Shown one piece after another: positions 26,703 to 35,331 of a stretch of DNA of 64,000 nucleotides. Below the pieces are notes generated by a model. That model did no database searches, was not told the origin of the DNA, and saw nothing but the letters and a program-made list of their open reading frames with translations. This DNA is from Flavobacterium sp. CF108 (GTDB lineage Bacteria > Bacteroidota > Bacteroidia > Flavobacteriales > Flavobacteriaceae). Position numbers and translations under genes: made by a program. The stretch lies in contig NZ_FQWW01000003.1 of NCBI RefSeq assembly GCF_900129795.1, positions 248,001 through 312,000 of the forward strand. Reading direction: 5' to 3'. Positions within the stretch are counted from its first letter, which is position 1, and the number at the start of each line of letters is the position of its first letter.

Positions 26703-27131
26703 ATGAGCGAATTAATTGGATTTAACGTCAGGGTATATGCGTTTTGTGTAAATGACAATAAAGTTTTAGCGCTGCACGAAAGCTATGCCGGATCAAATAT
26801 TTGCAAATTGCCGGGAGGCGGACTTGAATTTGGCGAAGGAACAATTGACTGCCTGCACAGAGAATTTCAGGAAGAATTAAACTTAAAAATAGAAGTTGTA
26901 AAACATATTTATACACAAGAAAATTTTATAGTATCCAGAATGAAAGATAATAGGCAGATTTTTACGATTTATTATCTTGTTAAGATTCTTAATATGGAAG
27001 AATTAGATGTTCAAATCTCCACTATCGAAAAATTAGAATGGTTTGATATTAATTCTGAGACTTGTCCACTCGTTCTTCCTACCGATAAAATCGCTTTTGA
27101 AAAATTAAAAACGGACTATTTTCTTCAATAA
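26703..27131 (+). CDS. Nudix hydrolase
   Basis: The Nudix box GGGLEFGEGTIDCLHREFQEEL (G-x5-E-x7-R-E-x-x-E-E) is complete in residues 39-60. The 142-residue length is normal for small Nudix pyrophosphohydrolases acting on nucleoside di- or triphosphates, sugars or CoA; the substrate is open. A candidate -7 element TATTTTTG lies at 26666-26673, 30 bp before the start. It stands alone. Confidence 0.9.
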   Translation: MSELIGFNVRVYAFCVNDNKVLALHESYAGSNICKLPGGGLEFGEGTIDCLHREFQEELNLKIEVVKHIYTQENFIVSRMKDNRQIFTIYYLVKILNMEELDVQISTIEKLEWFDINSETCPLVLPTDKIAFEKLKTDYFLQ

Positions 27132-27220
27132 TTACTTCTTTTTCTCTTTTAAAACAGAAATACAAACCATTGATTTTGCTTGACTTTTAATGATTTATGA
27201 AAAATAAATTAAAAAAAGCT

Positions 27221-27252
27221 TGCAAATTTAGACCGATCGGTCTAAATTTGCA
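27221..27252 (+). promoter_or_regulatory. 32-bp perfect palindromic TetR operator overlapping a promoter
   Basis: A perfect palindrome (27221-27252) is centred on GACCGATCGGTC with AAATTTA and TAAATTT arms extending to TGC and GCA. It contains a -7 TAAATTTG (27243-27250) and a -33-like TTG at 27220-27222, so occupancy would block the promoter of the TetR gene. Confidence 0.85.
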
Positions 27253-27260
27253 GTGTCAAA

Positions 27261-27854
27261 ATGAAAAAGATTATGAGTAAAGCAGAACGTACAAAACAGT
27301 TTATTATTGAAAAATCGGCTGCGATTATCAATAAAAAAGGAATGGCCGGAACTTCTCTAAGTGATATTATGGAAGCCACAAAACTGGCAAAAGGCGGTAT
27401 TTACGGAAACTTTGAAAGCAAAGAAGAAATTTGTAAAGAATCGTTTTTGTATTTAAGATCGCAGTTAGCGGCAAAATTAGATAATGCGGTTTCGCAGGGA
27501 AAAACAGCAAGAGAAAAGCTTTATAAATTATTGGCTGTTTATGAAAATAAAGATAACATGATGGACGGCTGTCCAATTTTAAATTTTGGAATTGAAGCAG
27601 ATGATACAAACCCTGCTATAAAAGAGCAGGTAAAAAGAGCTATTCTCTCAGCGCATAAAAGATATACGGATATAATTGAATTGGGAGTTGAAAACAAAGA
27701 ACTTTTGGCAGAAATCAACCCTGAAAAATTTGCTATAATGGCATTTGCGATGATAGAAGGCGCTATTTTGTGCCGAAAAGTTTTTGATAACAACGACCAA
27801 ATGGAAGTTGTTTTAGAAATCTTAAAAAATGAATTTGAAAGATATGTTGTTTAA
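27261..27854 (+). CDS. TetR/AcrR-family repressor
   Basis: The N-terminal TetR HTH is SAAIINKKGMAGTSLSDIM with the recognition helix LAKGGIYGNFESKEE. The ligand-binding helices follow (total 197 residues). The C-terminal part resembles the AefR-like or YcdC-type TetR set. The start is 9 bp after the palindromic operator, and a second half of the operator motif precedes the next gene. It probably represses itself and the MFS exporter gene downstream, inferred from the operators. Confidence 0.9.
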   Translation: MKKIMSKAERTKQFIIEKSAAIINKKGMAGTSLSDIMEATKLAKGGIYGNFESKEEICKESFLYLRSQLAAKLDNAVSQGKTAREKLYKLLAVYENKDNMMDGCPILNFGIEADDTNPAIKEQVKRAILSAHKRYTDIIELGVENKELLAEINPEKFAIMAFAMIEGAILCRKVFDNNDQMEVVLEILKNEFERYVV

Positions 27855-27876
27855 CATATTTTTTTTAAAATATTTT

Positions 27877-27890
27877 AGACCGATTGGTCT
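27877..27890 (+). promoter_or_regulatory. Second TetR operator before the MFS gene
   Basis: AGACCGATTGGTCT is a near-palindrome sharing the AGACCGAT/GGTCT core of the 27221 operator, 30 bp upstream of the MFS start. Confidence 0.7.
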
Positions 27891-27919
27891 GTTTTGTAAT
27901 AAATAAATTAATAATAAGA

Positions 27920-29110
27920 ATGAGAAATTTAAAAGAGGATCACAAAGGATTCAGTACCATATTGGCTTTAGCCTTAATTCCGTTATCAGGGTTTGCAACA
28001 GATATTTATCTGCCTTCACTTCCGGCAATGGCAAAAGACTTAAATGTTTCGGCATCGGCCATTCAGCTTACGTTAGTGTTTTTTATGTTCAGCCTCGGCA
28101 TCAGCCAAATTTTTATAGGGAGTATATTAGACAGTTTCGGGCGTTTTAAAATCAGCATTGCATCACTTGCCGTGTTCTCAATAACCAGTTTTGTTATTGC
28201 ACTCGTTCCGGATATTTTTGTAATATATGCCATGCGTATTATTCAGGGAATCGCCATTGCTTTTATTGTAATCTCAAAACGTGCTTATTTTGTTGACTTA
28301 TTTAAAGGCGAAAAATTAAAAAGCTACATTAGTTTGTTTTCCATCATTTGGGCAAGTGCACCCATTATGGCCCCATTTTTAGGCGGATATCTGGAACATA
28401 GTTTCGGCTGGAAATCTAATTTTTATTTCCTCGGCGGATTATCATTACTTATTTTACTTTTAGAACTTCGCTATAGCGGAGAAAGCATAAAAGAACTGCA
28501 TCCGTTTAAATTTAAGGCAATTACCAATACCTATTCAAACATGCTGAAATCGGCTGATTTTACTTTAGGATTTGTAATTCTGGGAATCACTTTTGCAATC
28601 GTTATCATGTTCAATTTAACCAGTCCGTTTATAATAGAACGCATTTTTGGATATTCGGCCATAACAACGGGTTACAGTGCTTTATTATCTGGATTGTCAG
28701 TTATGATTGGCGGAATTACTGCAAAATCTATGATCAAAAAACCTTTGGCACAAAAAGTGGGAACTGCGATAACCATTCAGCTGATTTTGGCTTTGCTGAT
28801 GATTTTTACCTCTTCTTTAGAAAGTAATATTTATACTTTGGTTGCTTTTACAATGGGATTGAATATCTGCGGAGGTTTTATATACAATATTGTTTTAGGT
28901 TATTGTTTAAGCCGATTTTCAAAAAATGCCGGAGTTGCCAGCGGATTAACAGGTGGAGGAGCCTATATGGTAAGCGCTCTTTTTAGCTACAGTTTTGTGA
29001 ATATATACGCTGTAAAAAGCCAGTTTTTATTAGGATTGGCAAACATTTCTTTGATCGCAATTGTAGGTATCGTTTTTATCATTTTCAATAAATACAGATT
29101 GAAAAATTAA
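27920..29110 (+). CDS. MFS drug exporter (Bcr/CflA-like)
   Basis: I choose the ATG at 27920 (MRNLKEDHKGFSTILALAL). Earlier codons in frame run through the second operator. About 12 hydrophobic segments are present, with the Bcr/CflA motif FATDIYLPSLPAMAKDLNV and the MFS A-like motif IFIGSILDSFGRF. It should extrude small drugs by proton antiport. Substrates are unknown. It is in one unit with the upstream TetR gene and likely induced by its ligand. Confidence 0.87.
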   Translation: MRNLKEDHKGFSTILALALIPLSGFATDIYLPSLPAMAKDLNVSASAIQLTLVFFMFSLGISQIFIGSILDSFGRFKISIASLAVFSITSFVIALVPDIFVIYAMRIIQGIAIAFIVISKRAYFVDLFKGEKLKSYISLFSIIWASAPIMAPFLGGYLEHSFGWKSNFYFLGGLSLLILLLELRYSGESIKELHPFKFKAITNTYSNMLKSADFTLGFVILGITFAIVIMFNLTSPFIIERIFGYSAITTGYSALLSGLSVMIGGITAKSMIKKPLAQKVGTAITIQLILALLMIFTSSLESNIYTLVAFTMGLNICGGFIYNIVLGYCLSRFSKNAGVASGLTGGGAYMVSALFSYSFVNIYAVKSQFLLGLANISLIAIVGIVFIIFNKYRLKN

Positions 29111-29130
29111 CATTCAAAGAAATTATAAAT

Positions 29131-29169
29131 AAAAAATCCCTGCAGATCTTGAATTTACAGGGATTTTTT
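29131..29169 (+). terminator. Rho-independent terminator
   Basis: AAAAAATCCCTG, a loop, and CAGGGATTTTTT form a strong stem 21 bp after the MFS stop. Confidence 0.85.
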
Positions 29170-29211
29170 GCGTAATTGATTCAAAGCCTTATCATTAGTT
29201 TAAAAATATTT

Positions 29212-29229
29212 TTTAATCAACTGATTAAA
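29212..29229 (+). promoter_or_regulatory. TetR operator 1, before the regulator of the efflux operon
   Basis: TTTAATCA, 2 bp, TGATTAAA is a perfect dyad immediately upstream of a -33 TTG (29234-29236) and a -7 TATCTTTG (29256-29263). The identical arms recur at 29903. Confidence 0.8.
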
Positions 29230-29281
29230 TCTGTTGTTTAATTCAAAAACATTTATATCTTTGCCGAACATTTACAACAAT

Positions 29282-29884
29282 ATGGCCTCAAAAAGCAAAG
29301 ACGCAAGTACCGAAGAAAAAATAAAAGAAGCAGCACGAATAGTATTTACCCAAAAGGGATATTCTGCTACGCGTACTCGTGATATTGCCGAAGAAGCAGG
29401 AATTAATCTGGCGCTTTTAAATTATTATTTCAGAAGTAAAGAAAAACTTTTTGAATTGGTAATGTCAGAGAAAGTAGCAAAATTATTTGGTGTAATTGCA
29501 CCCATAATTAATGGCGATAAAACTTCTATAGAGGAGAAAGTGACCTTGATAGCTGATGCTTACATCACAATGTTGATTCAAAATCCTGGTCTGCCTTTAT
29601 TTGTTTTAAGCGAAATAAGAAATAATCCGGAACATTTTGGAAACAAAGTGCAAGCCGGAAAATTATTGACAGAATCCATTTTTATAAAACAATTGATAGA
29701 AAGAAAACCGGATATTAATCCGCTGCATTTTATTATCAATCTTTTATCAATGTGTATTTTTCCTTTTATAGCAAAACCGGTTTTAGAATCAGCCGGAGTT
29801 GCGACAGCAAGTCAAATGAATGATTTTGCAGAAGAAAGAAAAATATTGATTGTACAATGGTTTAAAGCTATGATAAACTCCTAG
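29282..29884 (+). CDS. TetR-family regulator of an ABC efflux operon (CecR-like)
   Basis: The start at 29282 (MASKSKDASTEEKIKEAARI) gives a normal TetR N-terminus; the frame continues upstream only to a TTG. The HTH is VFTQKGYSATRTRDIAEEA with the recognition helix INLALLNYYFRSKEKLF. The full length is 200 residues. The gene is flanked by two copies of the same dyad operator (29212 and 29903). The gene order TetR, TolC, HlyD, ABC ATPases and permeases recalls cecR-ybhGFSR of enterobacteria. Autoregulation plus repression of the operon is likely. Confidence 0.9.
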   Translation: MASKSKDASTEEKIKEAARIVFTQKGYSATRTRDIAEEAGINLALLNYYFRSKEKLFELVMSEKVAKLFGVIAPIINGDKTSIEEKVTLIADAYITMLIQNPGLPLFVLSEIRNNPEHFGNKVQAGKLLTESIFIKQLIERKPDINPLHFIINLLSMCIFPFIAKPVLESAGVATASQMNDFAEERKILIVQWFKAMINS

Positions 29885-29902
29885 CTATTTTTTTGGACTA
29901 AA

Positions 29903-29920
29903 TTTAATCAAATGATTAAA
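29903..29920 (+). promoter_or_regulatory. TetR operator 2, before the efflux operon
   Basis: TTTAATCA, 2 bp, TGATTAAA has the same arms and spacing as operator 1 and sits 30 bp upstream of the TolC gene. Confidence 0.8.
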
Positions 29921-29949
29921 ACGAATTATTAAAAATTAAAAAATTGAGT

Positions 29950-31215
29950 ATGAAAAGGTTATTTGTAGTTATACTGGTTTTTCTTCCCGTATTTCATTTT
30001 TATGCACAGCAAAATGACAAGTTATTACGACTGCAGGATTGTTACGCATTAGCAGAAGAAAATTATCCGTTATCTAAAAAACGAGATTTAATTGCCAAAA
30101 GCGGCGAATTCACGATTGATAACATTGCCAAAGGATATTATCCCAAATTCGACATTTTTGGTCAGGCAACGTATCAATCTGATGTTACCAAACTGCCAAT
30201 TAGTCTTCCGGGCGTTGAGGTTCCCATTTTAAATAAAGATCAGTATCGCGCTTACGCAGAAGTGAATCAGCTGCTTTATGACGGAGGAAATTTAAAACAG
30301 CAGAAAGAAGTTGTAGAAAAACAAACCAAAGTCTCAGAACAGCAGCTTCAGGTTGATTTATATGCAGTAAAACAAAAAGTAACTGAGCTTTATTTTGGAA
30401 TATTGGTTTTTGACGAACAACTGCATCAAAATGATTTGCTCAAAAACGATATCAATATCGGAATCAAAACCGTTCAGGCGCAATTGAATAATGGAACTGC
30501 ATACAGAAGCAGTTTAGATTTGCTTAAAGCAGAATATCTAAAAGCCGACCAAACCGCAATTGGAATCCGCAATTACAAAAAAGCCTATTTAGATATGCTG
30601 GGGCTTTTTATCAACTTAGAATTATCTCAAAACACAAAACTAGAAACTCCGGATAATATTGTAAATTCAATTGAAATTAATCGTCTTGAGTTACAGCTTT
30701 TTAAATACAGAAATGAAAGTCTGGAACTAGGCAAAAAAACGGTTGATATTGCCAATTTACCAAAGTTTAATTTCTTCGTGCAGGGCGGTTACGGAAATCC
30801 GGGACTGAATATGCTTGAAGTGGGCTGGAAATCCTATTACATTGGCGGAGTACGGCTAAACTGGTCTTTAACGGGACTTTATACAGATAAAAAACAAAAA
30901 CAGATTATCTACATTAATAAGCAGCAGCTCGAAGTTGATAAAGAAGTTTTTCTTTTTAATACCAATCAATCCATAAAACAGCAAAGTGCAGAAATAACAA
31001 AACTCGAAGAATATCTGGTTTCTGACAATGAAATTATTACGCTGAGAAACAATGTTAAAAAAGCAGCTTTGGCACAATTAGACAATGGCGTAATTGATTC
31101 CAGCGATTATCTGCGTGAAGTAAACGAAGAAAACGCCGCAACGCAAAATAAAATTATTCATGAAACAGATTTGCTTTTAGCAAAATACAGACAAAAATTA
31201 ATAACCGGTAATTAA
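29950..31215 (+). CDS. TolC-family outer-membrane efflux protein
   Basis: The start is the ATG at 29950; the two codons before it include only a TTG. A signal peptide (MKRLFVVILVFLPVFHFYAQ) leads into an OEP-type helical protein with motifs LQDCYALAEENYPL, YPKFDIFGQATY and DKQQLEVDKEVF-like coils. The length of about 421 residues fits TolC. It forms the outer-membrane channel of the tripartite pump with the HlyD-like adaptor 8 bp downstream. Confidence 0.9.
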   Translation: MKRLFVVILVFLPVFHFYAQQNDKLLRLQDCYALAEENYPLSKKRDLIAKSGEFTIDNIAKGYYPKFDIFGQATYQSDVTKLPISLPGVEVPILNKDQYRAYAEVNQLLYDGGNLKQQKEVVEKQTKVSEQQLQVDLYAVKQKVTELYFGILVFDEQLHQNDLLKNDINIGIKTVQAQLNNGTAYRSSLDLLKAEYLKADQTAIGIRNYKKAYLDMLGLFINLELSQNTKLETPDNIVNSIEINRLELQLFKYRNESLELGKKTVDIANLPKFNFFVQGGYGNPGLNMLEVGWKSYYIGGVRLNWSLTGLYTDKKQKQIIYINKQQLEVDKEVFLFNTNQSIKQQSAEITKLEEYLVSDNEIITLRNNVKKAALAQLDNGVIDSSDYLREVNEENAATQNKIIHETDLLLAKYRQKLITGN

Positions 31216-31222
31216 GCATAAG

Positions 31223-32122
31223 ATGAAAAAAATAGCATTTATACTAATAGCAGCAACAGCAATATCATGTTCTGATAATAAAAATGAATTTGATGCAACA
31301 GGAACTTTTGAAGCCGTAGAAACCATTATTCCGGCAGAAGCGGGCGGTATAATCAAAGAATTAAAAGTTGAAGAAGGTAATATTTTAAAAGAAAACCAAG
31401 TCGTAGGTTATATTGACACGATACAGCTTTCGCTGAAACAAGATCAGCTTTTGGCACAAATTAAAGCAACGCAGAGTAAAAAACCAGACATCAATTCGCA
31501 GTTAGATGTTTACAGAGAAGAACTGAAACAAGCAAAATTAGATCAGCAGCGCATGCAGAATCTGGTAAAAGCCGATGCCGCAACAAGAAAACAACTGGAT
31601 GATGCCACGACAAAAGTTTCGGTTATTCAAAAACAAATTACCGCTTTACAAACCCAGCTTAATATCAGCACAACCGGAATCGACGATGAAACCCAAACCT
31701 TAAAAGTTCAGATAAGTCAAATTAAAGATCAGCTGGCTAAATCGAAAATTGTCAATAAAACGAACGGAACAGTTTTGACAAAATATGCTGAGGTAGGAGA
31801 GATGGCGGCCATTGGTAAACCACTTTATAAAATTGCAGATTTATCAACGATAAACTTAAGAGTTTATATTACCGGAGATCAATTGCCGGGCGTAAAATTA
31901 AACGACAATGTAAAAGTTTTTGTAGACGATACTAACAAAACTTATAAAGAATACAGCGGAGTTGTAGAATGGATTAGCGATAAAGCAGAGTTTACGCCAA
32001 AAACAATTCAAACAAAAGACGAACGTGCCAATTTGGTTTACGCCGTTAAAGTGAGAGTTAAAAATGATGGTTATTTGAAAATTGGAATGTATGGCGAAAT
32101 TAAACTCAAACTTTCAAAATAA
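31223..32122 (+). CDS. HlyD-family membrane-fusion protein (YbhG-like)
   Basis: The lipoprotein-type signal ends AATAISC. A biotinyl-lipoyl-like half-motif (VETIIPAEAGGIIKEL, VEEGNILKENQVVGYI), a coiled-coil hairpin (LDVYREELKQAKLDQQRM) and the second half (SKIVNKTNGTVLTKYAEVGE) follow. A beta-barrel comes at the end (GVVEWISDKAEFTPKTIQ). It is the adaptor between the inner-membrane ABC pump and the TolC channel. Its stop overlaps the start of the first ATPase (ATAATGG). Confidence 0.9.
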   Translation: MKKIAFILIAATAISCSDNKNEFDATGTFEAVETIIPAEAGGIIKELKVEEGNILKENQVVGYIDTIQLSLKQDQLLAQIKATQSKKPDINSQLDVYREELKQAKLDQQRMQNLVKADAATRKQLDDATTKVSVIQKQITALQTQLNISTTGIDDETQTLKVQISQIKDQLAKSKIVNKTNGTVLTKYAEVGEMAAIGKPLYKIADLSTINLRVYITGDQLPGVKLNDNVKVFVDDTNKTYKEYSGVVEWISDKAEFTPKTIQTKDERANLVYAVKVRVKNDGYLKIGMYGEIKLKLSK

Positions 32123-33030
32123 TGGAATCGGTTATTGTAAAAAATATTACCAAAACCTACGGAAAGGAGAAAAAAGTTGCTGTAAATGATGTTTCATTTT
32201 CAGTAAACAAAGGCGAACTTTTTGGATTAATTGGCCCGGACGGTGCAGGAAAAACCAGTATTTTCAGAATCCTGACCACGGTTTTATTAGCAGATAGTGG
32301 TTCGGCTTCAATTGATGGACTTGATGTGGTAAAAGATTTTAAATCCATTAGAAATACAATTGGTTATATGCCGGGAAAATTCTCCTTGTATCAGGATTTA
32401 ACAGTCGAAGAAAACCTGAATTTTTTCGCCACATTATTCGGAACTACAATTGAAGAAAATTACAATTTGATCAAAGATATCTATGTTCAGATTGAGCCTT
32501 TTAAAACCCGAAGAGCAGGAAAATTATCGGGCGGAATGAAACAAAAACTGGCTTTGTGCTGCGCCTTAATTCATAAACCAAATGTTTTGTTTCTGGACGA
32601 ACCTACAACCGGAGTTGATCCTGTTTCCAGAAAGGAATTTTGGGAAATGCTCCAAAAACTGAAACAACAGGATATTACGATTATTGTTTCGACACCTTAT
32701 ATGGACGAAGCCAATCTTTGTGATCGAATTGCATTAATTCAGGACGGAAAAATTCTTTCGATTGACAGTCCGAAAAATATAATCCAGAATTATCCGGACG
32801 CACTTTTTGCCGTAAAAGCAGATAATATGTATTCGCTTTTGAAAGCTTTGGCATTATATCCAAATCGGTTAATGAGTTATGCTTTTGGAGAATTTGCTCA
32901 TTTTTCTTTCAAGGAAAATCCAAACAAAGCAGATTTATTAGAGTTTTTGGAAACAAAAGGAATTAAAAATATAGAGATAAAAGAAGCCGCCGTAACGATT
33001 GAAGACAGCTTTATAAAACTCTTAAGTTAA
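32122..33030 (+). CDS. ABC exporter ATPase 1 (YbhF N-half-like)
   Basis: Walker A is GPDGAGKTS (38-46), the Q-loop region is MPGKFSLYQDLTVEENL, the signature is LSGGMKQK and Walker B is VLFLDEPTTGVDP. The H-loop position reads STPYMDEA, with Pro instead of His, so catalysis in this subunit is probably weak. In E. coli YbhF two such ATPases are fused; here they are separate genes split by a repeat element. It pairs with the second ATPase at 33.3 kb. A 302-residue length fits a DrrA/YbhF half. Confidence 0.9.
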   Translation: MESVIVKNITKTYGKEKKVAVNDVSFSVNKGELFGLIGPDGAGKTSIFRILTTVLLADSGSASIDGLDVVKDFKSIRNTIGYMPGKFSLYQDLTVEENLNFFATLFGTTIEENYNLIKDIYVQIEPFKTRRAGKLSGGMKQKLALCCALIHKPNVLFLDEPTTGVDPVSRKEFWEMLQKLKQQDITIIVSTPYMDEANLCDRIALIQDGKILSIDSPKNIIQNYPDALFAVKADNMYSLLKALALYPNRLMSYAFGEFAHFSFKENPNKADLLEFLETKGIKNIEIKEAAVTIEDSFIKLLS

Positions 33031-33040
33031 TTTGATTTTT

Positions 33041-33264
33041 TAACATATAGAAATATAGATATTGAGTGCTCATTTTACTCGTTTTTTTTTAACATAGCCA
33101 GTGGTTTCAACCACTGGAAACGCATCGTGAATTATCCTGCGTCCCAGTGGTTGAAACCACTGGCTATATTGAATATAATGTCATTTTAAAACATCGCTAT
33201 CTATGTTTGTTCAAACAAGTGAAACGCCTTTTAACTCAAAGAATACCTATGTCCCTATGTGTTT
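33041..33264. repeat. Palindromic REP/MITE-like element, copy 1
   Basis: The element spans about 225 bp with near-complementary ends (TAACATATAG at the left, CTATGTGTTTA at the right). It holds an inner hairpin from CCAGTGGTTTCAACCACTGG at 33098 and the inverse CCAGTGGTTGAAACCACTGG at 33144. Copy 2 at 36481 is the same element in inverted orientation with scattered changes. It lies in the gap between the two ATPase genes. Confidence 0.85.
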
Positions 33265-33289
33265 AAAAAACTAATCAACAGAAAAAAAT

Positions 33290-34030
33290 ATGAACGAGAA
33301 AGTAATTTCGTGCAAAGCATTAACCAAACGATTTGGAGATTTTACCGCCGTAGATGCCATCACTTTTGAGGTGGAAAAAGGAGAAATTTTTGGATTTCTT
33401 GGTGCAAACGGAGCAGGTAAAACAACAGCCATGAGAATGCTTTGCGGATTATCGAACCCAACATCCGGCGAAGCAAAAATTGCAGGTTTTGATATTTATA
33501 AAGAAACCGAAAAAATAAAGAAAAGTATAGGATATATGAGTCAGAAATTCTCGTTGTACGATGATTTAACGGTTCAGGAAAATATCACCTTTTTTGCCGG
33601 AATTTATGGTTTAATTGATAAAGCCATCAAAGAAAACAGCGCGGCACTTTTGAAACAATTAGGAATGGAAGATCAGGCAGACAAACGAGTAAGTTCACTT
33701 CCGTTAGGATGGAAACAAAAACTGGCTTTTTCAACCGCCATAATTCATAAACCAGAAATTGTATTTCTGGATGAACCTACAGGCGGTGTCGATCCTGTAA
33801 CGCGCAGACAATTTTGGGATTTGATTTACGAAGCATCCGGAAACGGAATTACCATTTTTGTAACCACGCATTACATGGACGAAGCCGAATATTGTAACCG
33901 GGTTTCTATAATGGTCGACGGAAAAGTAGAAGCGCTCGATACGCCAACAAACCTAAAAAAACAATTTAGCGTAACCACAATGGATGAGGTATTTTATCAT
34001 CTTGCCAGAGAAGCCAAACGCGGAGAATAG
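33290..34030 (+). CDS. ABC exporter ATPase 2 (YbhF C-half-like)
   Basis: Walker A is GANGAGKTT, Walker B is IVFLDEPTGGVDP and the H-loop is VTTHYMDEAEYC with its His intact. The signature motif is degenerate (LPLGWKQK in place of LSGGQ). It would complete one consensus ATP site together with the signature of ATPase 1. 246 residues. It follows the repeat element by 25 bp and precedes three CAAGGTTTT repeats and the permease genes. Confidence 0.9.
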   Translation: MNEKVISCKALTKRFGDFTAVDAITFEVEKGEIFGFLGANGAGKTTAMRMLCGLSNPTSGEAKIAGFDIYKETEKIKKSIGYMSQKFSLYDDLTVQENITFFAGIYGLIDKAIKENSAALLKQLGMEDQADKRVSSLPLGWKQKLAFSTAIIHKPEIVFLDEPTGGVDPVTRRQFWDLIYEASGNGITIFVTTHYMDEAEYCNRVSIMVDGKVEALDTPTNLKKQFSVTTMDEVFYHLAREAKRGE

Positions 34031-34038
34031 CTATTCGT

Positions 34039-34187
34039 CCTGCAAGGTTTTCAAAACCTTGTAAGTATTAAGAATAGACCATATTCTAAACGAATTCCAT
34101 CCTGCAAGGTTTTCAAAACCTTGTAGGTCTAAATATAAAGTACACCAAATAATAGCATACCTACAAGGTTTTGAAAACCTTGCAGGA
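34039..34187. repeat. Three CAAGGTTTT palindromic repeats
   Basis: CAAGGTTTTCAAAACCTTG occurs at 34043-34061 and 34105-34123, and the inverse CAAGGTTTTGAAAACCTTG at 34164-34182. Each is flanked by CCTG/CTAC remnants. They fill the 195-bp gap between ATPase 2 and permease 1. Confidence 0.88.
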
Positions 34188-34224
34188 GAAGATCAAGTTC
34201 AAAAAAAAGAAAAATAATCCGAAT

Positions 34225-35331
34225 ATGAAACAGTTTCTAACATTCGTAAAAAAAGAATTTTTGCACGTCCTGCGTGACAAAAAAACACTGCTGATTCTCT
34301 TCGGGATGCCGGTAGTGCAGATTCTTATTTTTGGTTTTGCTTTAACCAATGAAGTAAAAAACTCCCAAATAGTAGTAGTTGATTATGCTAAAGACATTGC
34401 CTCACAAGAAATCATTACCAAAATAGAAGCAAGCCGTTATTTTGAAATTAGAAAAACCCTTGCCGGAAGTAAAGAACTGGAAGCTGCCTTTAGAACCGGA
34501 GAAATAAAAATGGCAGTCATATTTCCGGAAGGGTTTAATAATCAGCTTTTGCATCAAAATAAAGCACAGATTCAGGTTTTGGCAGATGCATCAGACCCAA
34601 ATAATGCGACAACATTAACCAATTATGTTACGTCAATTATAAACGATTATCAGGCACAATTGAATCAGGAAAATACAGTGCCGTTGCAGATAAAACCTGA
34701 AGTTAAAATGTTATACAATCCGCAGTTAAAAGGCGCGCCAAACTTTGTTCCCGGTGTTATGGCTTTGGTTTTAATGTTAGTCTGCGTAATGATGACGGCA
34801 ATTGCAATTGTAAAAGAAAAAGAAACCGGAACCATGGAAATTCTTTTGGTTTCGCCTTTCAAACCTTTAATGGTAATACTTTCAAAAGCAGTTCCGTATC
34901 TTTTACTTTCAATGGTAAATGTAGTTTCGATTTTGTTATTAAGCGTATTTGTGCTCGATTTGCCCATTGCAGGAAACATACTTTTACTTTTTGCAGAAAG
35001 CACTTTGTTTATCATAACCTGTTTGACTTTAGGAATTTTTATTTCGGTTAAAACCGATTCGCAGCAAACCGCAATGTTGATTTCATTACTCGGAATGCTT
35101 CTACCAACCTTACTTTTCAGCGGATTTATGTTTCCTATCGAAAATATGCCTTTGCCTTTGCAGTGGTTTTCAAATGTTGTGCCTTCAAAATGGTATTACA
35201 TTATCGTAAAAGGAATCATGATAAAAGGATTAGGATTTTCCTATGTCTGGAAAGAAACCTTAATCCTGTTCGGAATCACCATTTTCTTATTGATTATAAG
35301 TCTTAAAAGCTTTAAAATACGTTTGTCATGA
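34225..35331 (+). CDS. ABC-2 type permease 1 (YbhS-like)
   Basis: I choose the ATG at 34225 (MKQFLTFVKKEFLHVLRDKK), a typical ABC-2 permease N-terminus; a longer frame starts in the repeat region. One N-terminal helix, a large periplasmic domain (about 60-170) and five C-terminal helices (FVPGVMALVLMLVCVMMTAI onward) fit the ABC2_membrane_3 layout. 368 residues. It overlaps permease 2 by 4 bp (ATGA). Confidence 0.88.
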   Translation: MKQFLTFVKKEFLHVLRDKKTLLILFGMPVVQILIFGFALTNEVKNSQIVVVDYAKDIASQEIITKIEASRYFEIRKTLAGSKELEAAFRTGEIKMAVIFPEGFNNQLLHQNKAQIQVLADASDPNNATTLTNYVTSIINDYQAQLNQENTVPLQIKPEVKMLYNPQLKGAPNFVPGVMALVLMLVCVMMTAIAIVKEKETGTMEILLVSPFKPLMVILSKAVPYLLLSMVNVVSILLLSVFVLDLPIAGNILLLFAESTLFIITCLTLGIFISVKTDSQQTAMLISLLGMLLPTLLFSGFMFPIENMPLPLQWFSNVVPSKWYYIIVKGIMIKGLGFSYVWKETLILFGITIFLLIISLKSFKIRLS

